IMG/VR virus record: IMGVR_UViG_3300036766_000208
Coordinates: 1-40,043 of that record
From: a virus
Direction: 5' to 3' (one strand)
Length of the DNA stretch: 40,043 nucleotides
Part shown: one piece after another, positions 20,824-29,580 of the stretch
Layout of the letters: each line of letters opens with the position of its first letter
Numbering within the stretch: position 1 is the stretch's first letter
Program-made: the position numbers and the translations under genes
Notes under the pieces: model-generated
Told to the model about the DNA's origin: nothing
What the model saw: only the letters and a program-made list of their open reading frames with translations
Databases searched by the model: none

Positions 20824-22352
20824 TTTCACGTGACACCGCGCGTATCAAGCGAGGAATTGACGCAGTTGCAGATGCGGTAAGGGTTACCATCGGCCCTCGT
20901 GGCAAGAATGTCGTTATAGCCAACGGACTACATCCGATTATTGCAAATGACGGGGGCAGAATCTCGAAAGAAATCTCGCTCAAAGACCCCATTGAAGACG
21001 TGGGTGCGTCTTTAATCAAGGAGGTCATACAGAAGACATCCGATGACGTTGGTGGAGGGCGCACTGCATCAGCTATCATTACACAATCAGCCATCACGGA
21101 AGGTCTCAATCTAACCCAAAAAGGTTTTAACGCCAATGCGCTTAAACGGGGCATGGAGCTCGCGGTGCAAGATATCGTGAAGGAGATTGAACAACACTCA
21201 AAACCAGTTAAAGATAAGGACCTTGAACACATCGCCACAATCTCTACTGAGAGTGAAGCGCTCGGGCAAGAAATTGCACAAGTAGTGAATAATCTGGGGA
21301 AAGACAGTGTGGTTACGGTGGAGCAGAGCAATACGTTTGGACTCTCTACTGAATACGCTGACGGACTTCGATTTGATAGGGGGTACATCTCACCGTACAT
21401 GGCTACCAACGAGCGATTGGAGGCAGAATACGAGGACATCCCCGTGCTCATTGTTGATAAGAAGGTCTCTCTGTTTAAGGAAATCCAACCAACAATCGAA
21501 AAACTCGTTCAGGAGGGCAAGAAGAATCTACTTATTATCGCTGAAGATTTTGAAGGTGAAGCACTCAACGTGTGTGTGCTTGCTAAATTGCAAGGACGCT
21601 TCAACACCTTGGTTATCAAGACTCCGGGCGTAGGGGACATGAAGAAGTTTTGTCTTGAAGACCTTGAGGCACTCACTGAGGCAAAGCGTGTGGACGAACA
21701 CGACAAGGATGGCAAGCTCGGTCGCGCCAAAAAGGTTATATCACACAAAGACCACACGGTTATTCAAGGGACGGGCGACGTGCACTCATGGATAATTACA
21801 CTTCAAACACGCCAAGCTCTGTCAGAAAACAAATGGGAAAAAGACCAATACCAAGAACGAATCGCTAAGCTGTCTAACGGAATTGCGGTTATTAAGGTTG
21901 GTGCAAGCTCAGAAACCGAGGTAAAATACCTTAAATTAAAAATTGAAGACGGCGTGAATGAGGCAAAACGAGCATTGGAGAGTGGTATTGTTGTTGGTGG
22001 TAACGCCGTATTTATCAACGCACTGAAAAACCTCAAGCCACGCGAACTATCACCTGACGAGTCTTTGGGGTATGAACTAGTGAAACGCGCAGCAGAAGCC
22101 CCACTACGTCAGATTGTAGAAAATGGCAACAGCAAACCTGATATTGTCATCGACACACTACTTCGCAGTAAGTCTGGTACAATAGGGTACAACTCACTGA
22201 CAGACGAAGTAGTTGCAGACATGTTTGTGGCGGGTATTGTAGATGCCACCAAGGTTGCGGTGACGGTGCTACAAAACGCCATTAGTGCCGCCGCAATGTT
22301 TCTATCAGTCGATACTATTATTGCGAACGAACCAGAAAAGGATAACGACTAG
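20811..22352 (+). CDS. groL: Phage GroEL-like chaperonin with altered ATP motif
   Basis: A 513-aa group I chaperonin similar along its whole length: VTIGPRGKNVV, ANDGGRISKEI, RFDRGYISPYM, LLIIAEDFEGEAL, AVIKVGASSE, APLRQIV and a C-terminal DATKV. It is shorter than E. coli GroEL (548 aa) and has no GGM-rich tail. The nucleotide loop GDGTTT (E. coli 86-91) is GGGRTA at 81-86: the Mg-binding catalytic D87 is Gly, T89 is Arg, T91 is Ala. Other pocket aspartates (equivalents of D52, D398, D495) remain. ATP hydrolysis may be lost or slow, or it may act in mixed rings with host GroEL. It probably folds capsid or glycan proteins. Confidence 0.92.
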   Translation: MSKIVSRDTARIKRGIDAVADAVRVTIGPRGKNVVIANGLHPIIANDGGRISKEISLKDPIEDVGASLIKEVIQKTSDDVGGGRTASAIITQSAITEGLNLTQKGFNANALKRGMELAVQDIVKEIEQHSKPVKDKDLEHIATISTESEALGQEIAQVVNNLGKDSVVTVEQSNTFGLSTEYADGLRFDRGYISPYMATNERLEAEYEDIPVLIVDKKVSLFKEIQPTIEKLVQEGKKNLLIIAEDFEGEALNVCVLAKLQGRFNTLVIKTPGVGDMKKFCLEDLEALTEAKRVDEHDKDGKLGRAKKVISHKDHTVIQGTGDVHSWIITLQTRQALSENKWEKDQYQERIAKLSNGIAVIKVGASSETEVKYLKLKIEDGVNEAKRALESGIVVGGNAVFINALKNLKPRELSPDESLGYELVKRAAEAPLRQIVENGNSKPDIVIDTLLRSKSGTIGYNSLTDEVVADMFVAGIVDATKVAVTVLQNAISAAAMFLSVDTIIANEPEKDND

Positions 22353-22360
22353 GTGTCAAT

Positions 22361-22648
22361 ATGGACGAGGTGCAAGAACAACAAGAAAACAGCAAAGTAC
22401 CGAAACAGCTCCAAGCATACCAGTTTCGTAAAGGACAGAGTGGTAACCCCAACGGACGACCCCCTGGTAAGTCGTTGAAAGAACGCGCTAAGGCAATGCT
22501 AAACGCAATGACCGAAGAAGAAGAACAAGATTTCTTAGAAGGAATAGACAAGAAGATTATCTGGGAGATGGCAGAGGGCAAAGCTAAGCAAGACGTAGAC
22601 ATTGAGGCGACAGTTACAGGACCGTCCGTAATCCGCCTTGATGAATAA
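22361..22648 (+). CDS. DUF5681-type protein, probable small terminase
   Basis: A 95-aa protein. YQFRKGQSGNPNGRPPG, then KSLKERAKAMLNAM, is the hallmark of DUF5681 proteins, which usually precede large-terminase genes and are thought to act as small terminases, recognising packaging DNA. The N-terminus is Q/E-rich and the C-terminus acidic. Only the FkbM gene separates it from the large terminase. Confidence 0.7.
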   Translation: MDEVQEQQENSKVPKQLQAYQFRKGQSGNPNGRPPGKSLKERAKAMLNAMTEEEEQDFLEGIDKKIIWEMAEGKAKQDVDIEATVTGPSVIRLDE

Positions 22649-23195
22649 GCCGTGGGATGAACCAATGCCGGTCAGTGAGCTAGAACGATTCGCTGAGCTG
22701 AAAGACATACGTGTCGTATTTGATGTTGGTGCACGAACTTCATTGGACTATTTGGCCATCAAACCAAAGGCGGAGTATCACTTATTTGAACCGTGGCCAC
22801 CATTCTATCAATGGCTACAAGAGGCAACCTCTGGCATGAAGAATGTCATTGTGAATCCCTATGGGCTAGGAGATACAGAGGGAGTGATACGATACGACGT
22901 GCGCCTGCAAAAGTTTGACCAACAGTACGCAGAAGGAGAGGAGCTACCTATTCACACGCTCGACTGGTACATCAAGAAGAATAAAATAAAGCGTATCGAC
23001 TTCTTGAAGATTGACACAGAGCAGTACGACTGCAAGGTGTTACAAGGTGGACGCACAGCAATCGGTCTGGCACGCTACATTCAACACGAGACGTGGAATG
23101 CACCAGAAAACGAAATCACGCACAACCTTTTAAAGAAACACTACGACTGCGTGGATATCGGTCTTCGTAATATGTTATGCACGCTGAAGAAGTAA
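22641..23195 (+). CDS. FkbM family methyltransferase
   Basis: A 184-aa protein. VVFDVGARTSLDYLAI is the SAM-binding glycine loop; YHLFEPWPPFYQWL, VNPYGLGDTEGV, and IDFLKIDTEQYDCKVLQGG are the FkbM signature. FkbM enzymes O-methylate sugars or hydroxyl groups, so it may methylate the glycan made by the island. It starts at ATG 22641, overlapping the small-terminase stop by 8 nt, and overlaps the large terminase by 19 nt, an unusual insertion between terminase subunits. Confidence 0.85.
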   Translation: MNKPWDEPMPVSELERFAELKDIRVVFDVGARTSLDYLAIKPKAEYHLFEPWPPFYQWLQEATSGMKNVIVNPYGLGDTEGVIRYDVRLQKFDQQYAEGEELPIHTLDWYIKKNKIKRIDFLKIDTEQYDCKVLQGGRTAIGLARYIQHETWNAPENEITHNLLKKHYDCVDIGLRNMLCTLKK

Positions 23196-24580
23196 AAGAT
23201 GCAAAGTTTAGTGAGATAGCCAAGTTCTTTCCAAAACAACTTGAGGCACTCAATGTTGCCAAACGACATAAGTACACGCTTTTTGGTGGCTCGGTGGGTT
23301 CGGGGAAAAGCTATTGGCTACGTTGGTCATCGGTATGGTTCTTGATGTATTACTACAGCAAGTACGGCATTGAGGGCATTCGTGCTGGTGTATTTTGTGA
23401 AGACTACCCGTCGCTCAACGACCGACATTTGACGAAGATTAAATTTGAGTTCCCACAATGGCTCGGGAAATTTAATGAACAAAAGCATGAGTTTACTTTG
23501 GCGAAGAGGTGGGGCTCGGGCATTGTTGCGTTCCGTAACTTAGATGAGCCAGAGAAGTACCTCTCCGTTGAATTTGCGGTTATCGCCATTGATGAGATTA
23601 ACCGTAATCCCAAGACAACATTTGACATGCTCCGCTCGCGCCATCGCTGGCCGGGCATTAAAGACGTGAAGTTTATAGCAGGATGTAACCCGCTTGGAGA
23701 GGCGTGGGTGAAGAATATGTGGGTTAAACGACTCTTTCCTGTCACCGAACAGGAGCAGTATGAATTTGTGTTTGTTCCTGCATTACCAACCGATAATCCG
23801 CACCTTCCAACGGAATACTACAAATCACTTGAGTCCCTACCAGAAAATCAACGTAAAGCGTACCTTGAGGGAAACTGGGATGCGTTTGATGAAGGCATGG
23901 ACGAGAAAGGTTACATACGTCTGGTACTTGACCGCGAACTACAGGCGGCACTGACAAACTATGGTGAACACTCGGGGTATAAGATTATCGGTGTTGACCC
24001 CGCAGCAGGAGGTGACCATTCAGCTATTGTGTTGAAGTCCGGCACGTTGCTTGAGGTATTGTTCGACCAGAGACTACAAAACACGATGGACTTAGTGAGC
24101 GCGGTGAGCGAGTTCTATCGCTCCAAGGGGGCAGATTACATCGTGATTGACCGCACGGGAGTTGGGCAGGGTGTATTTGATAGACTCAAGGAGATGAATT
24201 ACCCCGTACGAGGCGTGATGTTTTCAGAGAAGAGTGAGGAAGACATGTTTCAGAATATCAAAGCAGAGCTCCACTGGAAGTTACGCAAGTGGCTGGTATC
24301 AGGTGGCAAGCTCTTAAATAACACTGGGTGGAACGAGTTTGAGATAGTGAAATATAAGAACAAGGACGGTAAGATTATCATCCAGCCGAAAGAAGAGCTG
24401 TTTAAAGAGGGCATTGCTTCACCGAACTGTGTTGACGCTGCGGTGCTAACAATGGTTGTTGAAGATAAGCGTATCAAGGCGCAAAAGTTTATTGAACGCA
24501 ATCGTGGTATGGTTGGATATGATGCCACCGAAGCTATTTGGAGGGGTGAACCGCCGAGAACTATCGAGCGATTCATGTAA
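23177..24580 (+). CDS. terL: Terminase large subunit
   Basis: A 467-aa packaging motor. The ATPase has Walker A GGSVGSGKS (K44), Walker B FAVIAIDEI and coupling-like FIAGCNP. The nuclease domain has IIGVDPAAGGDHSAIV, DYIVIDRTGVGQGVFDR and SPNCVDAAVLTM, with three acidic metal ligands. It cuts concatemers and pumps DNA into the procapsid through the portal encoded two genes downstream. The length is normal. It ends 47 bp before the promoter-like site at 24595. Confidence 0.95.
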   Translation: MHAEEVKDAKFSEIAKFFPKQLEALNVAKRHKYTLFGGSVGSGKSYWLRWSSVWFLMYYYSKYGIEGIRAGVFCEDYPSLNDRHLTKIKFEFPQWLGKFNEQKHEFTLAKRWGSGIVAFRNLDEPEKYLSVEFAVIAIDEINRNPKTTFDMLRSRHRWPGIKDVKFIAGCNPLGEAWVKNMWVKRLFPVTEQEQYEFVFVPALPTDNPHLPTEYYKSLESLPENQRKAYLEGNWDAFDEGMDEKGYIRLVLDRELQAALTNYGEHSGYKIIGVDPAAGGDHSAIVLKSGTLLEVLFDQRLQNTMDLVSAVSEFYRSKGADYIVIDRTGVGQGVFDRLKEMNYPVRGVMFSEKSEEDMFQNIKAELHWKLRKWLVSGGKLLNNTGWNEFEIVKYKNKDGKIIIQPKEELFKEGIASPNCVDAAVLTMVVEDKRIKAQKFIERNRGMVGYDATEAIWRGEPPRTIERFM

Positions 24581-24594
24581 CGTTAGAGTCGCGC

Positions 24595-24620
24595 TTGACA
24601 TTTAAAAAGTAGTGTATAAT
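24595..24620 (+). promoter_or_regulatory. Strong promoter-like site, leaderless
   Basis: TTGACA (24595-24600) and TATAAT (24615-24620) are both perfect consensus boxes but separated by only 14 bp, shorter than the usual 16-18. Transcription would begin near 24627, one base before ATG 24628. Confidence 0.5.
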
Positions 24621-24627
24621 TTGCAAC

Positions 24628-24996
24628 ATGGCTAAAGATTTCGAGGCGATAGAAAAGAATGCGCCAGAGACTGGTGGTGATATTTCGTGGTACGGAAAGG
24701 AAGACGCAACAGAAGAGCACTCCATCCATGATGAGGGTAAGGGTGAGCCAGTAGTGGTGCGTTTGTTCGAGTTTAAGTTCCGCCCCGACCTCGAAAAGTT
24801 GCCGACGAAAAGCGAGCTATTGACTCCTTCGTATATCAAGTCAGTTGACGGCGAGCTATGGGGTGATGGATTACGGCGTGTTGCTGAACCTCGCATACAA
24901 ATTTCAAAGGAAGGGTGTAAAATATTCGTACCCTGTCAGGCGGCAACAGGACACTCTCATTTAGAGGAACCTAAGCTGCTACAAGAATGGCTTTAA
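24628..24996 (+). CDS. Hypothetical protein before portal, 122 aa
   Basis: Not recognised. Begins MAKDFEAIEKNAPETGG, with a central VVVRLFEFKFRPDLEKLPTK and GDGLRRVAEPRIQISKEGCK. It sits immediately before the portal gene (10-nt overlap) and is the first gene after a consensus promoter. It could be a packaging or portal-associated factor, but no motif shows this. Confidence 0.65.
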   Translation: MAKDFEAIEKNAPETGGDISWYGKEDATEEHSIHDEGKGEPVVVRLFEFKFRPDLEKLPTKSELLTPSYIKSVDGELWGDGLRRVAEPRIQISKEGCKIFVPCQAATGHSHLEEPKLLQEWL

Positions 24997-26858
24997 CTGA
25001 ACTAGGCGATATCGCAACTAAATACGAGGACTCGTTCCAGTTTCTGCAAGCACGCAAGATGCGTCAAGCGAACCAACTAAAACTGTTGGTCAACTTACAG
25101 CGTGGTGACCAAAACATCGCATCAACACTTCTTCTCACGCTTTTCAACCGCGTGATGGCGGCACTCTACGACGACAAGATACAAGTGAAGTTTCTTCCGT
25201 CACAAGGAATCACTCAAGACCAACTGAACTCATACAACGTGTTGGCGCAGTCGGATTACCTCGAAATGGGTAAGGCAAAACTCGACTACGATTGGATATG
25301 GGACACACTGTTCTTCGGCCGTGGTTATATGGAGACGCTCCGTTTCAATAAGAAGAAAAAGATTATGGAGCCCTGTGTGCTCAATCCATTGGCGTTTGGA
25401 TACGACCCCATTGTGAGTGAACCGCAACAATGGCGATACTATTGGAAATGGATTACTAAAACCAAGTACGAGCTGGACAAGTTGATTAAAGGGGGAAAAC
25501 TCAAGATTTCAAACACCGATGAAATTGCAAGTGGTGTGGAAGATAAGCTCTGGGAATACAAACAGATTGTTGACCAAGCTCGTGACGGTGTCATGCCCTC
25601 TTCAGAACCGTTTAGCAAAGACGTATTTCAAATCCTTGAGTTCTTCGGATACAACGACAAAGGAGAGCGCTGTGTGAAGTGGGTTGATAAGAACTTCGCT
25701 ACGCTCGTCATGGAAGAGGTACTAAAACTCGACGATGACGTGGATGAATTGGGCAACGTCGGGTCTAAATGGCCAATCGTTGTGAAGGAAGGATACCGCC
25801 AACCGCACTCATCCATTCCATTTTCTATTGCCGACTTACTCGACGACAAACACCGCGCGAAGTCCGTGCTGTTGAATCTTGCATTTATTGCAGCAAAAGA
25901 TGAGGCAAACCCAGTGTACTTATACAACACTGAAAAGGTTGATGACGTAACGCAGTTCCTCTCACGCCAAGTTAATCAGCACATTCCGGTATCTGACGTT
26001 GAGATGGCGGTTGCTCCACTACGCAAAGCGGCGGCAATGTCACCAGAGCTTTTAAACTTCATCACCACGCTCACACAAGAAGCCAACGAACCTATTGGTA
26101 CGGGTACTGCACTACAGCCCGACAAAGGTTCGGGCTCGGAAACCGCAACAGAGGTCGCTATCGAACAACAACTGAACGACCTCGCGCAGTCCCTCCTTTC
26201 AAAGGTTTTACAATTTGGAGAGTCTGAGTTTTGGAGTCACTGGTTTCATCGATATGCCAATAATGCAGAAGAGTTGGGTACGAAAATGGCAAATATTGTT
26301 GGCGTGAAGGGGGTTGATAGCACTGAAGTGCAACTAGCGGACTTTCAGACCGAATATCCGCCTGGAGTTATGGTATATTCTGCGAAGGAGGCGGAATATA
26401 AAGAATTGGTACTCCGTCGTGACCTTATGCAACTCTACCCCGTGTTGGCACAGACGGTTGAACCGGACTCCTTGAGAAACTTTAACAAGCACGTGCTCTT
26501 TCCTAAGTTACTTCAAGACCCATCACTCATTGAAGCTCTCTTCCCTAAGACGATGGATGAGATTAAGGCGGAGGCAGAGAACGGGCAACTACAGAAAGAA
26601 CAGATGCCTGATGTTGCGGACACCGACGACCACTTGTCGCACATCTACACGCACTTGACAGTGCAACCCAAAACAAAAGCGGTGTGGTATCATATCGCTT
26701 GGCATCAAGAAATGCTTGCTGAACAAAAAAAACAAGAGCAACAACAACAAGCACAACAGGCACAAGGTGCGCTCGGAGGCAAGGGCACTGTTGGCAAAGA
26801 AAAACAATCACCACTAGCAAGTGCTAGTCCATTAAAAACAGAAATTAAAAACGTATGA
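24987..26858 (+). CDS. Portal protein
   Basis: A 623-aa protein: N-terminal KMRQANQLKLLVNLQRGDQN, wing segments around RGYMETLRFNKKKKI and NPLAFGYDPIVS, then PFSIADLLDDKHRAKSVLLN and TATEVAIEQQLNDLAQSLL, typical for the helical stem and clip of phage portals. The end (about 575-600) is Q-rich. It forms the 12-mer DNA channel at one capsid vertex, and the position after terL is standard. It is ATGA-coupled to a 51-aa gene. Confidence 0.85.
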   Translation: MALTELGDIATKYEDSFQFLQARKMRQANQLKLLVNLQRGDQNIASTLLLTLFNRVMAALYDDKIQVKFLPSQGITQDQLNSYNVLAQSDYLEMGKAKLDYDWIWDTLFFGRGYMETLRFNKKKKIMEPCVLNPLAFGYDPIVSEPQQWRYYWKWITKTKYELDKLIKGGKLKISNTDEIASGVEDKLWEYKQIVDQARDGVMPSSEPFSKDVFQILEFFGYNDKGERCVKWVDKNFATLVMEEVLKLDDDVDELGNVGSKWPIVVKEGYRQPHSSIPFSIADLLDDKHRAKSVLLNLAFIAAKDEANPVYLYNTEKVDDVTQFLSRQVNQHIPVSDVEMAVAPLRKAAAMSPELLNFITTLTQEANEPIGTGTALQPDKGSGSETATEVAIEQQLNDLAQSLLSKVLQFGESEFWSHWFHRYANNAEELGTKMANIVGVKGVDSTEVQLADFQTEYPPGVMVYSAKEAEYKELVLRRDLMQLYPVLAQTVEPDSLRNFNKHVLFPKLLQDPSLIEALFPKTMDEIKAEAENGQLQKEQMPDVADTDDHLSHIYTHLTVQPKTKAVWYHIAWHQEMLAEQKKQEQQQQAQQAQGALGGKGTVGKEKQSPLASASPLKTEIKNV

Positions 26859-27010
26859 TTCGCAAGAAGAAAGAAGAGGAAGTCGCAGAAGCCCCACACA
26901 AGGTTGCTGTTCCTCGTTTATCAGCCCTTAATCTTGAGTTTGGACGCGAAGACTTAAACGCACTCCGAGACAAGATTAACGAATTAATCTCCCACTTCAA
27001 TGAGCGTTAA
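26855..27010 (+). CDS. Small basic-headed protein, 51 aa
   Basis: Begins MIRKKKEEEVAEAPHKVAVP and ends with a helix, FGREDLNALRDKINELISHF. It overlaps the portal stop and the next gene by 11 nt, so it fills the operon. The role is unknown; a capsid-assembly accessory role is possible from position only. Confidence 0.6.
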   Translation: MIRKKKEEEVAEAPHKVAVPRLSALNLEFGREDLNALRDKINELISHFNER

Positions 27011-27422
27011 TCCCTATCCACATCTCGCCCGTGACAAGGGGCAGACCGAGATGCAAGACTTCGCCATCCACGCCTCGGTAAAAGCGACGTATGCGAGCGA
27101 AAACGCTTCCGCATCGTCAGTTATCACACTTACCCCGGACACTACCGCGCTTGAGATTGTTGCGTTGGGCGCAGGTGTTACTGGAGGAGTTATGCGTTGG
27201 GTTCGCACCGCAGACACACAAGCATCAGTTATCTCTGCCGCAGGAACTGCCAACTTTGAACACGTCATTAGCAACAACGTAGTACGCAAGTTTGCTGTGC
27301 CAATTGAGACGGTCTACCAAGCACCGTCATCATTAGTGGGGGCAAATATCATCAACGGACTCTATCGTCGTGTGGCAATCAAGTCCATTGGTGTTGCAAG
27401 CGTACTCCTAACCGAATACTAG
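27000..27422 (+). CDS. Putative structural protein, 140 aa
   Basis: A Ser/Thr/Ala/Val-rich, beta-predicted protein: MQDFAIHASVKATYASENAS, ITLTPDTTALEIVALGAGVT, GGVMRWVRTAD and NNVVRKFAVPIETVYQAPSS. The composition is typical of small virion proteins such as capsid decoration or head-fibre components. It lies between portal and capsid genes. Not assigned to a named family. Confidence 0.6.
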   Translation: MSVNPYPHLARDKGQTEMQDFAIHASVKATYASENASASSVITLTPDTTALEIVALGAGVTGGVMRWVRTADTQASVISAAGTANFEHVISNNVVRKFAVPIETVYQAPSSLVGANIINGLYRRVAIKSIGVASVLLTEY

Positions 27423-27423
27423 T

Positions 27424-27636
27424 ATGGCAGCAGGACGAAAGGGCGGACGAGCCGCGTACATGAAGAAAATGCGACAGCAAACACCGAAGTCCGGATTGAC
27501 CAGCACCCCTGTCCGCATGGACTCAATGATGAAGGGTGTGGATTGGGCAAATCTTCTTGGGGCACCGTACGTTGCCAACCCAAAAAAGATTCACAAGTCA
27601 TCGGCGAAATCGGCAGCAAAGAGAAGGGGATTTTAG
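27424..27636 (+). CDS. Small basic protein, 70 aa
   Basis: Highly basic at both ends (MAAGRKGGRAAYMKKMRQQT; KKIHKSSAKSAAKRRGF) with a hydrophobic middle around GVDWANLLGAPYVANP. It starts one base after the previous stop. It may bind DNA or RNA in the head, but this is inferred only from charge. Confidence 0.55.
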   Translation: MAAGRKGGRAAYMKKMRQQTPKSGLTSTPVRMDSMMKGVDWANLLGAPYVANPKKIHKSSAKSAAKRRGF

Positions 27637-27647
27637 TTCTTTACATT

Positions 27648-27698
27648 ACGGCGACATCTGGGAGGGTGAGTTCGTCTCCCTATGAGTATCGTCGCCGT
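27648..27698 (+). promoter_or_regulatory. Two-part hairpin between virion genes
   Basis: ACGGCGAC (27648-27655) pairs perfectly with GTCGCCGT (27691-27698) and encloses GGGAG (27660-27664)/CTCCC (27676-27680). There is no T-run, so it is not a classical terminator; it may be an RNA processing or stability element upstream of the 27772 gene. The remaining 27699-27771 shows no gene. Confidence 0.5.
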
Positions 27699-27771
27699 TA
27701 CTTATGTGGGGGACGAACCGACTCTCTCAGGGGTCGAAAGTGAGTATTATCAGAAATAATCTTATATTCAT

Positions 27772-28272
27772 ATGGGTATCAGATTTCCACTTAAAACAGT
27801 TCTCGACGTTCAAAACAACGGCTTGATTGGAGCAGCATCAGCGGCGGGTGGTATTGCAAACACATTCGTTATTCCGCAAGACGCGGATGCTATTGTGGTC
27901 AAGTTGCAGTCCAGCACCGCAGGAGGAGGCGTGAGTGCCACTCTCCAAACGTCTGACGACGGAGGTACGACATGGTATGACGTGTCTCGAACAAGTGTTG
28001 TTTCTAACGTAAACGGAACGACGGCTGCTTGGTGTGCTGGGTTTGTGAATGCAGGAGGTATTGCAACGGCGCAAAACAACTTCCCAACCAATTCGATTAT
28101 GGCAATTGGTATTCGCAATACAGCAGCGTCGGTCTTGGCGCAAAACCAGATTTCTGGCCTGCCAATGCTCGGACCACTGGGACGCGTGTTTCACATCATT
28201 GACGCGGGTGTGACTGGTGTTGTATCAGTTCGCACACAAGTCAAGGTGAACAGCGAAGCAGCAGGACAATAA
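27772..28272 (+). CDS. Putative virion protein, 166 aa
   Basis: A beta-rich protein with AAGGIANTFVIPQDADAIVV, SATLQTSDDGGTTWYDVSRT, GTTAAWCAGFVNAGG and a C-terminal VSVRTQVKVN. TSDDGGTTWYD-type loops are frequent in phage capsid decoration and tail-associated proteins. Located between head genes; exact role unknown. Preceded by the hairpin at 27648-27698. Confidence 0.6.
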   Translation: MGIRFPLKTVLDVQNNGLIGAASAAGGIANTFVIPQDADAIVVKLQSSTAGGGVSATLQTSDDGGTTWYDVSRTSVVSNVNGTTAAWCAGFVNAGGIATAQNNFPTNSIMAIGIRNTAASVLAQNQISGLPMLGPLGRVFHIIDAGVTGVVSVRTQVKVNSEAAGQ

Positions 28273-28281
28273 TCGGCGATA

Positions 28282-28605
28282 ATGAATAACGCATTTGTTC
28301 TTAAGGAAGAGGTGTTGGTAGAGGAGGCGACCCCTGACATCGCGCCGATGCTCCGTAAACGAGCTGAAGACCTTGTAGACATCATTGAGGCGTTGCGACA
28401 TGTAGCTGGCTCTAGCTACTGGAAAGTTCTTCGACAACACGAATTCGACATCTCCCCCTTGCTCGTTGAGCTTGGTGAGGAGAAAGAACCTGTGAAAATC
28501 TACCGCTTGCAAGGAGAAATTCGTCGTGCTAAAAAGCTCGATTTAGAGAACCTTCTTGCGGTACGAGAACAGGAATTAGAAAGAATAAAACAAAAGTTAA
28601 CATGA
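28282..28605 (+). CDS. Helical/coiled-coil protein, 107 aa
   Basis: Charged and helical throughout, with MLRKRAEDLVDIIEALRHVA and a C-terminal coiled coil (ENLLAVREQELERIKQKL). It overlaps the next gene by 4 nt. Possibly an assembly or scaffold-related factor in the head cluster; no family is recognised. Confidence 0.65.
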   Translation: MNNAFVLKEEVLVEEATPDIAPMLRKRAEDLVDIIEALRHVAGSSYWKVLRQHEFDISPLLVELGEEKEPVKIYRLQGEIRRAKKLDLENLLAVREQELERIKQKLT

Positions 28606-28982
28606 GTGAACAAAACCCGGCCGCGGTGGGCCATATTGCTCCGATTCCACGAGAGACCGAACGAAAAGAGGGTAGAGTGACGTTGACGACAAGAGTGTAC
28701 CCACGTATCCACGGTGGGCTGTGTGAGAAGTGCGGGGTCATTGACCCGAATCGCCCTTCAACACATCAGTACCGTCTCTGTGAACATTACCGAGACATTA
28801 CATCGGGGATTTCGTGTAGTTACTGTGAACCAACAAAAGATACCGAAGAGGTAACTCGTATTTCACAACTCTACGTCTACGACCACCCATACAAGAAGGA
28901 CTCACAAGGCCGTCCCGTACTCGGTGCCGTCTGTGACTCATTCTCCTGCCAGAACGCCTTTAACACGGAGTTCGGTAGGTAA
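28602..28982 (+). CDS. Zinc-binding protein in the head gene cluster
   Basis: A 126-aa protein with CEKCG at about residues 41-45, LCEHYRDI, CSYC at about 72-75, and CDSFSCQ near the end. Paired cysteines suggest one or two zinc sites. The function is unknown; zinc-ribbon proteins with similar placement occur in other phage morphogenesis clusters. Confidence 0.6.
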   Translation: MSEQNPAAVGHIAPIPRETERKEGRVTLTTRVYPRIHGGLCEKCGVIDPNRPSTHQYRLCEHYRDITSGISCSYCEPTKDTEEVTRISQLYVYDHPYKKDSQGRPVLGAVCDSFSCQNAFNTEFGR

Positions 28983-28990
28983 TACCTCGC

Positions 28991-29019
28991 CCCTTAAGAG
29001 CGCATCTCGCTTGAGGGGA
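28991..29019 (+). promoter_or_regulatory. Leader hairpin upstream of scaffold gene
   Basis: CCCCTTAAG (28991-28999) pairs with CTTGAGGGG (29011-29019), one wobble, around an 11-nt loop. No T-run follows. It sits 70 bp before ATG 29089, in an untranslated 106-bp gap, suggesting mRNA stabilisation or processing. Confidence 0.5.
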
Positions 29020-29088
29020 ATGTGAGAGACCATTACAAACGATGTCCGCTCCTGTAATCCACAGGGAAGCCACCATAAAATAAATAAA

Positions 29089-29562
29089 ATGGAACAAGAC
29101 TTAGAACTCGACCTCGGCGAAGATAATACCGAGGAAATCATTAGTAGAAAAGACAAAAAAATTAACTCGTACGCTGAAAAGTTAAAACTCTCTGAACAGG
29201 AGAAAGCCGAGCTAGCACAGAAAGAGTCTGATGCTCGCACACACGCTGAATCTGCTGAAAAGGAAAGAGATTTCTTTAAAAATTTCAACTCACTCTCTAC
29301 GAAGTACCCCGGTGCAACCGACCACCAAGATGCAATCTGGGAGAAGGTTAAGTCAGGTTATGACGTAGAGGATGCCGCAATCTCTGTTTTGGCAAAAGAG
29401 GGTAAATATACCCCCGAACCGCCAACACAAGACCTTGTAGCAGGGGGAAGTGCATCAACTTCTATCATCGACTCGGTTGAAAAAACACCTGACCGCATGA
29501 CACAAGAAGAACGAAAAGCTATCCTGCAAGACTTGGAACGAAAAGGAGAATTTAAATTATAA
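29089..29562 (+). CDS. Scaffold-like protein
   Basis: A 157-aa, highly charged, helical protein: an acidic start (MEQDLELDLGEDNTEE), a coiled coil (about 20-65, KLKLSEQEKAELAQKESDA), a less ordered P/S-rich stretch, and a basic C-terminal helix (ERKAILQDLERKGEFKL). This composition and its location immediately before the capsid gene are typical of phage scaffolding proteins, which guide procapsid assembly through a basic C-terminus. Confidence 0.7.
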   Translation: MEQDLELDLGEDNTEEIISRKDKKINSYAEKLKLSEQEKAELAQKESDARTHAESAEKERDFFKNFNSLSTKYPGATDHQDAIWEKVKSGYDVEDAAISVLAKEGKYTPEPPTQDLVAGGSASTSIIDSVEKTPDRMTQEERKAILQDLERKGEFKL

Positions 29563-29563
29563 T
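29533..29563 (+). promoter_or_regulatory. Candidate capsid gene promoter
   Basis: A consensus TATAAT at 29558-29563 with TTGGAA (29533-29538) at a long 19-bp spacing, overlapping the end of the scaffold gene. Transcription near 29570 would leave an 11-nt leader to the capsid ATG at 29581. Confidence 0.4.
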
Positions 29564-29580
29564 CAGCGTACACATTACAC

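Noticed and set aside
20660-21451. 263-codon open frame on the minus strand
   Set aside because: Antisense to groS and groL, with serine- and proline-rich nonsense-like composition and no motif.
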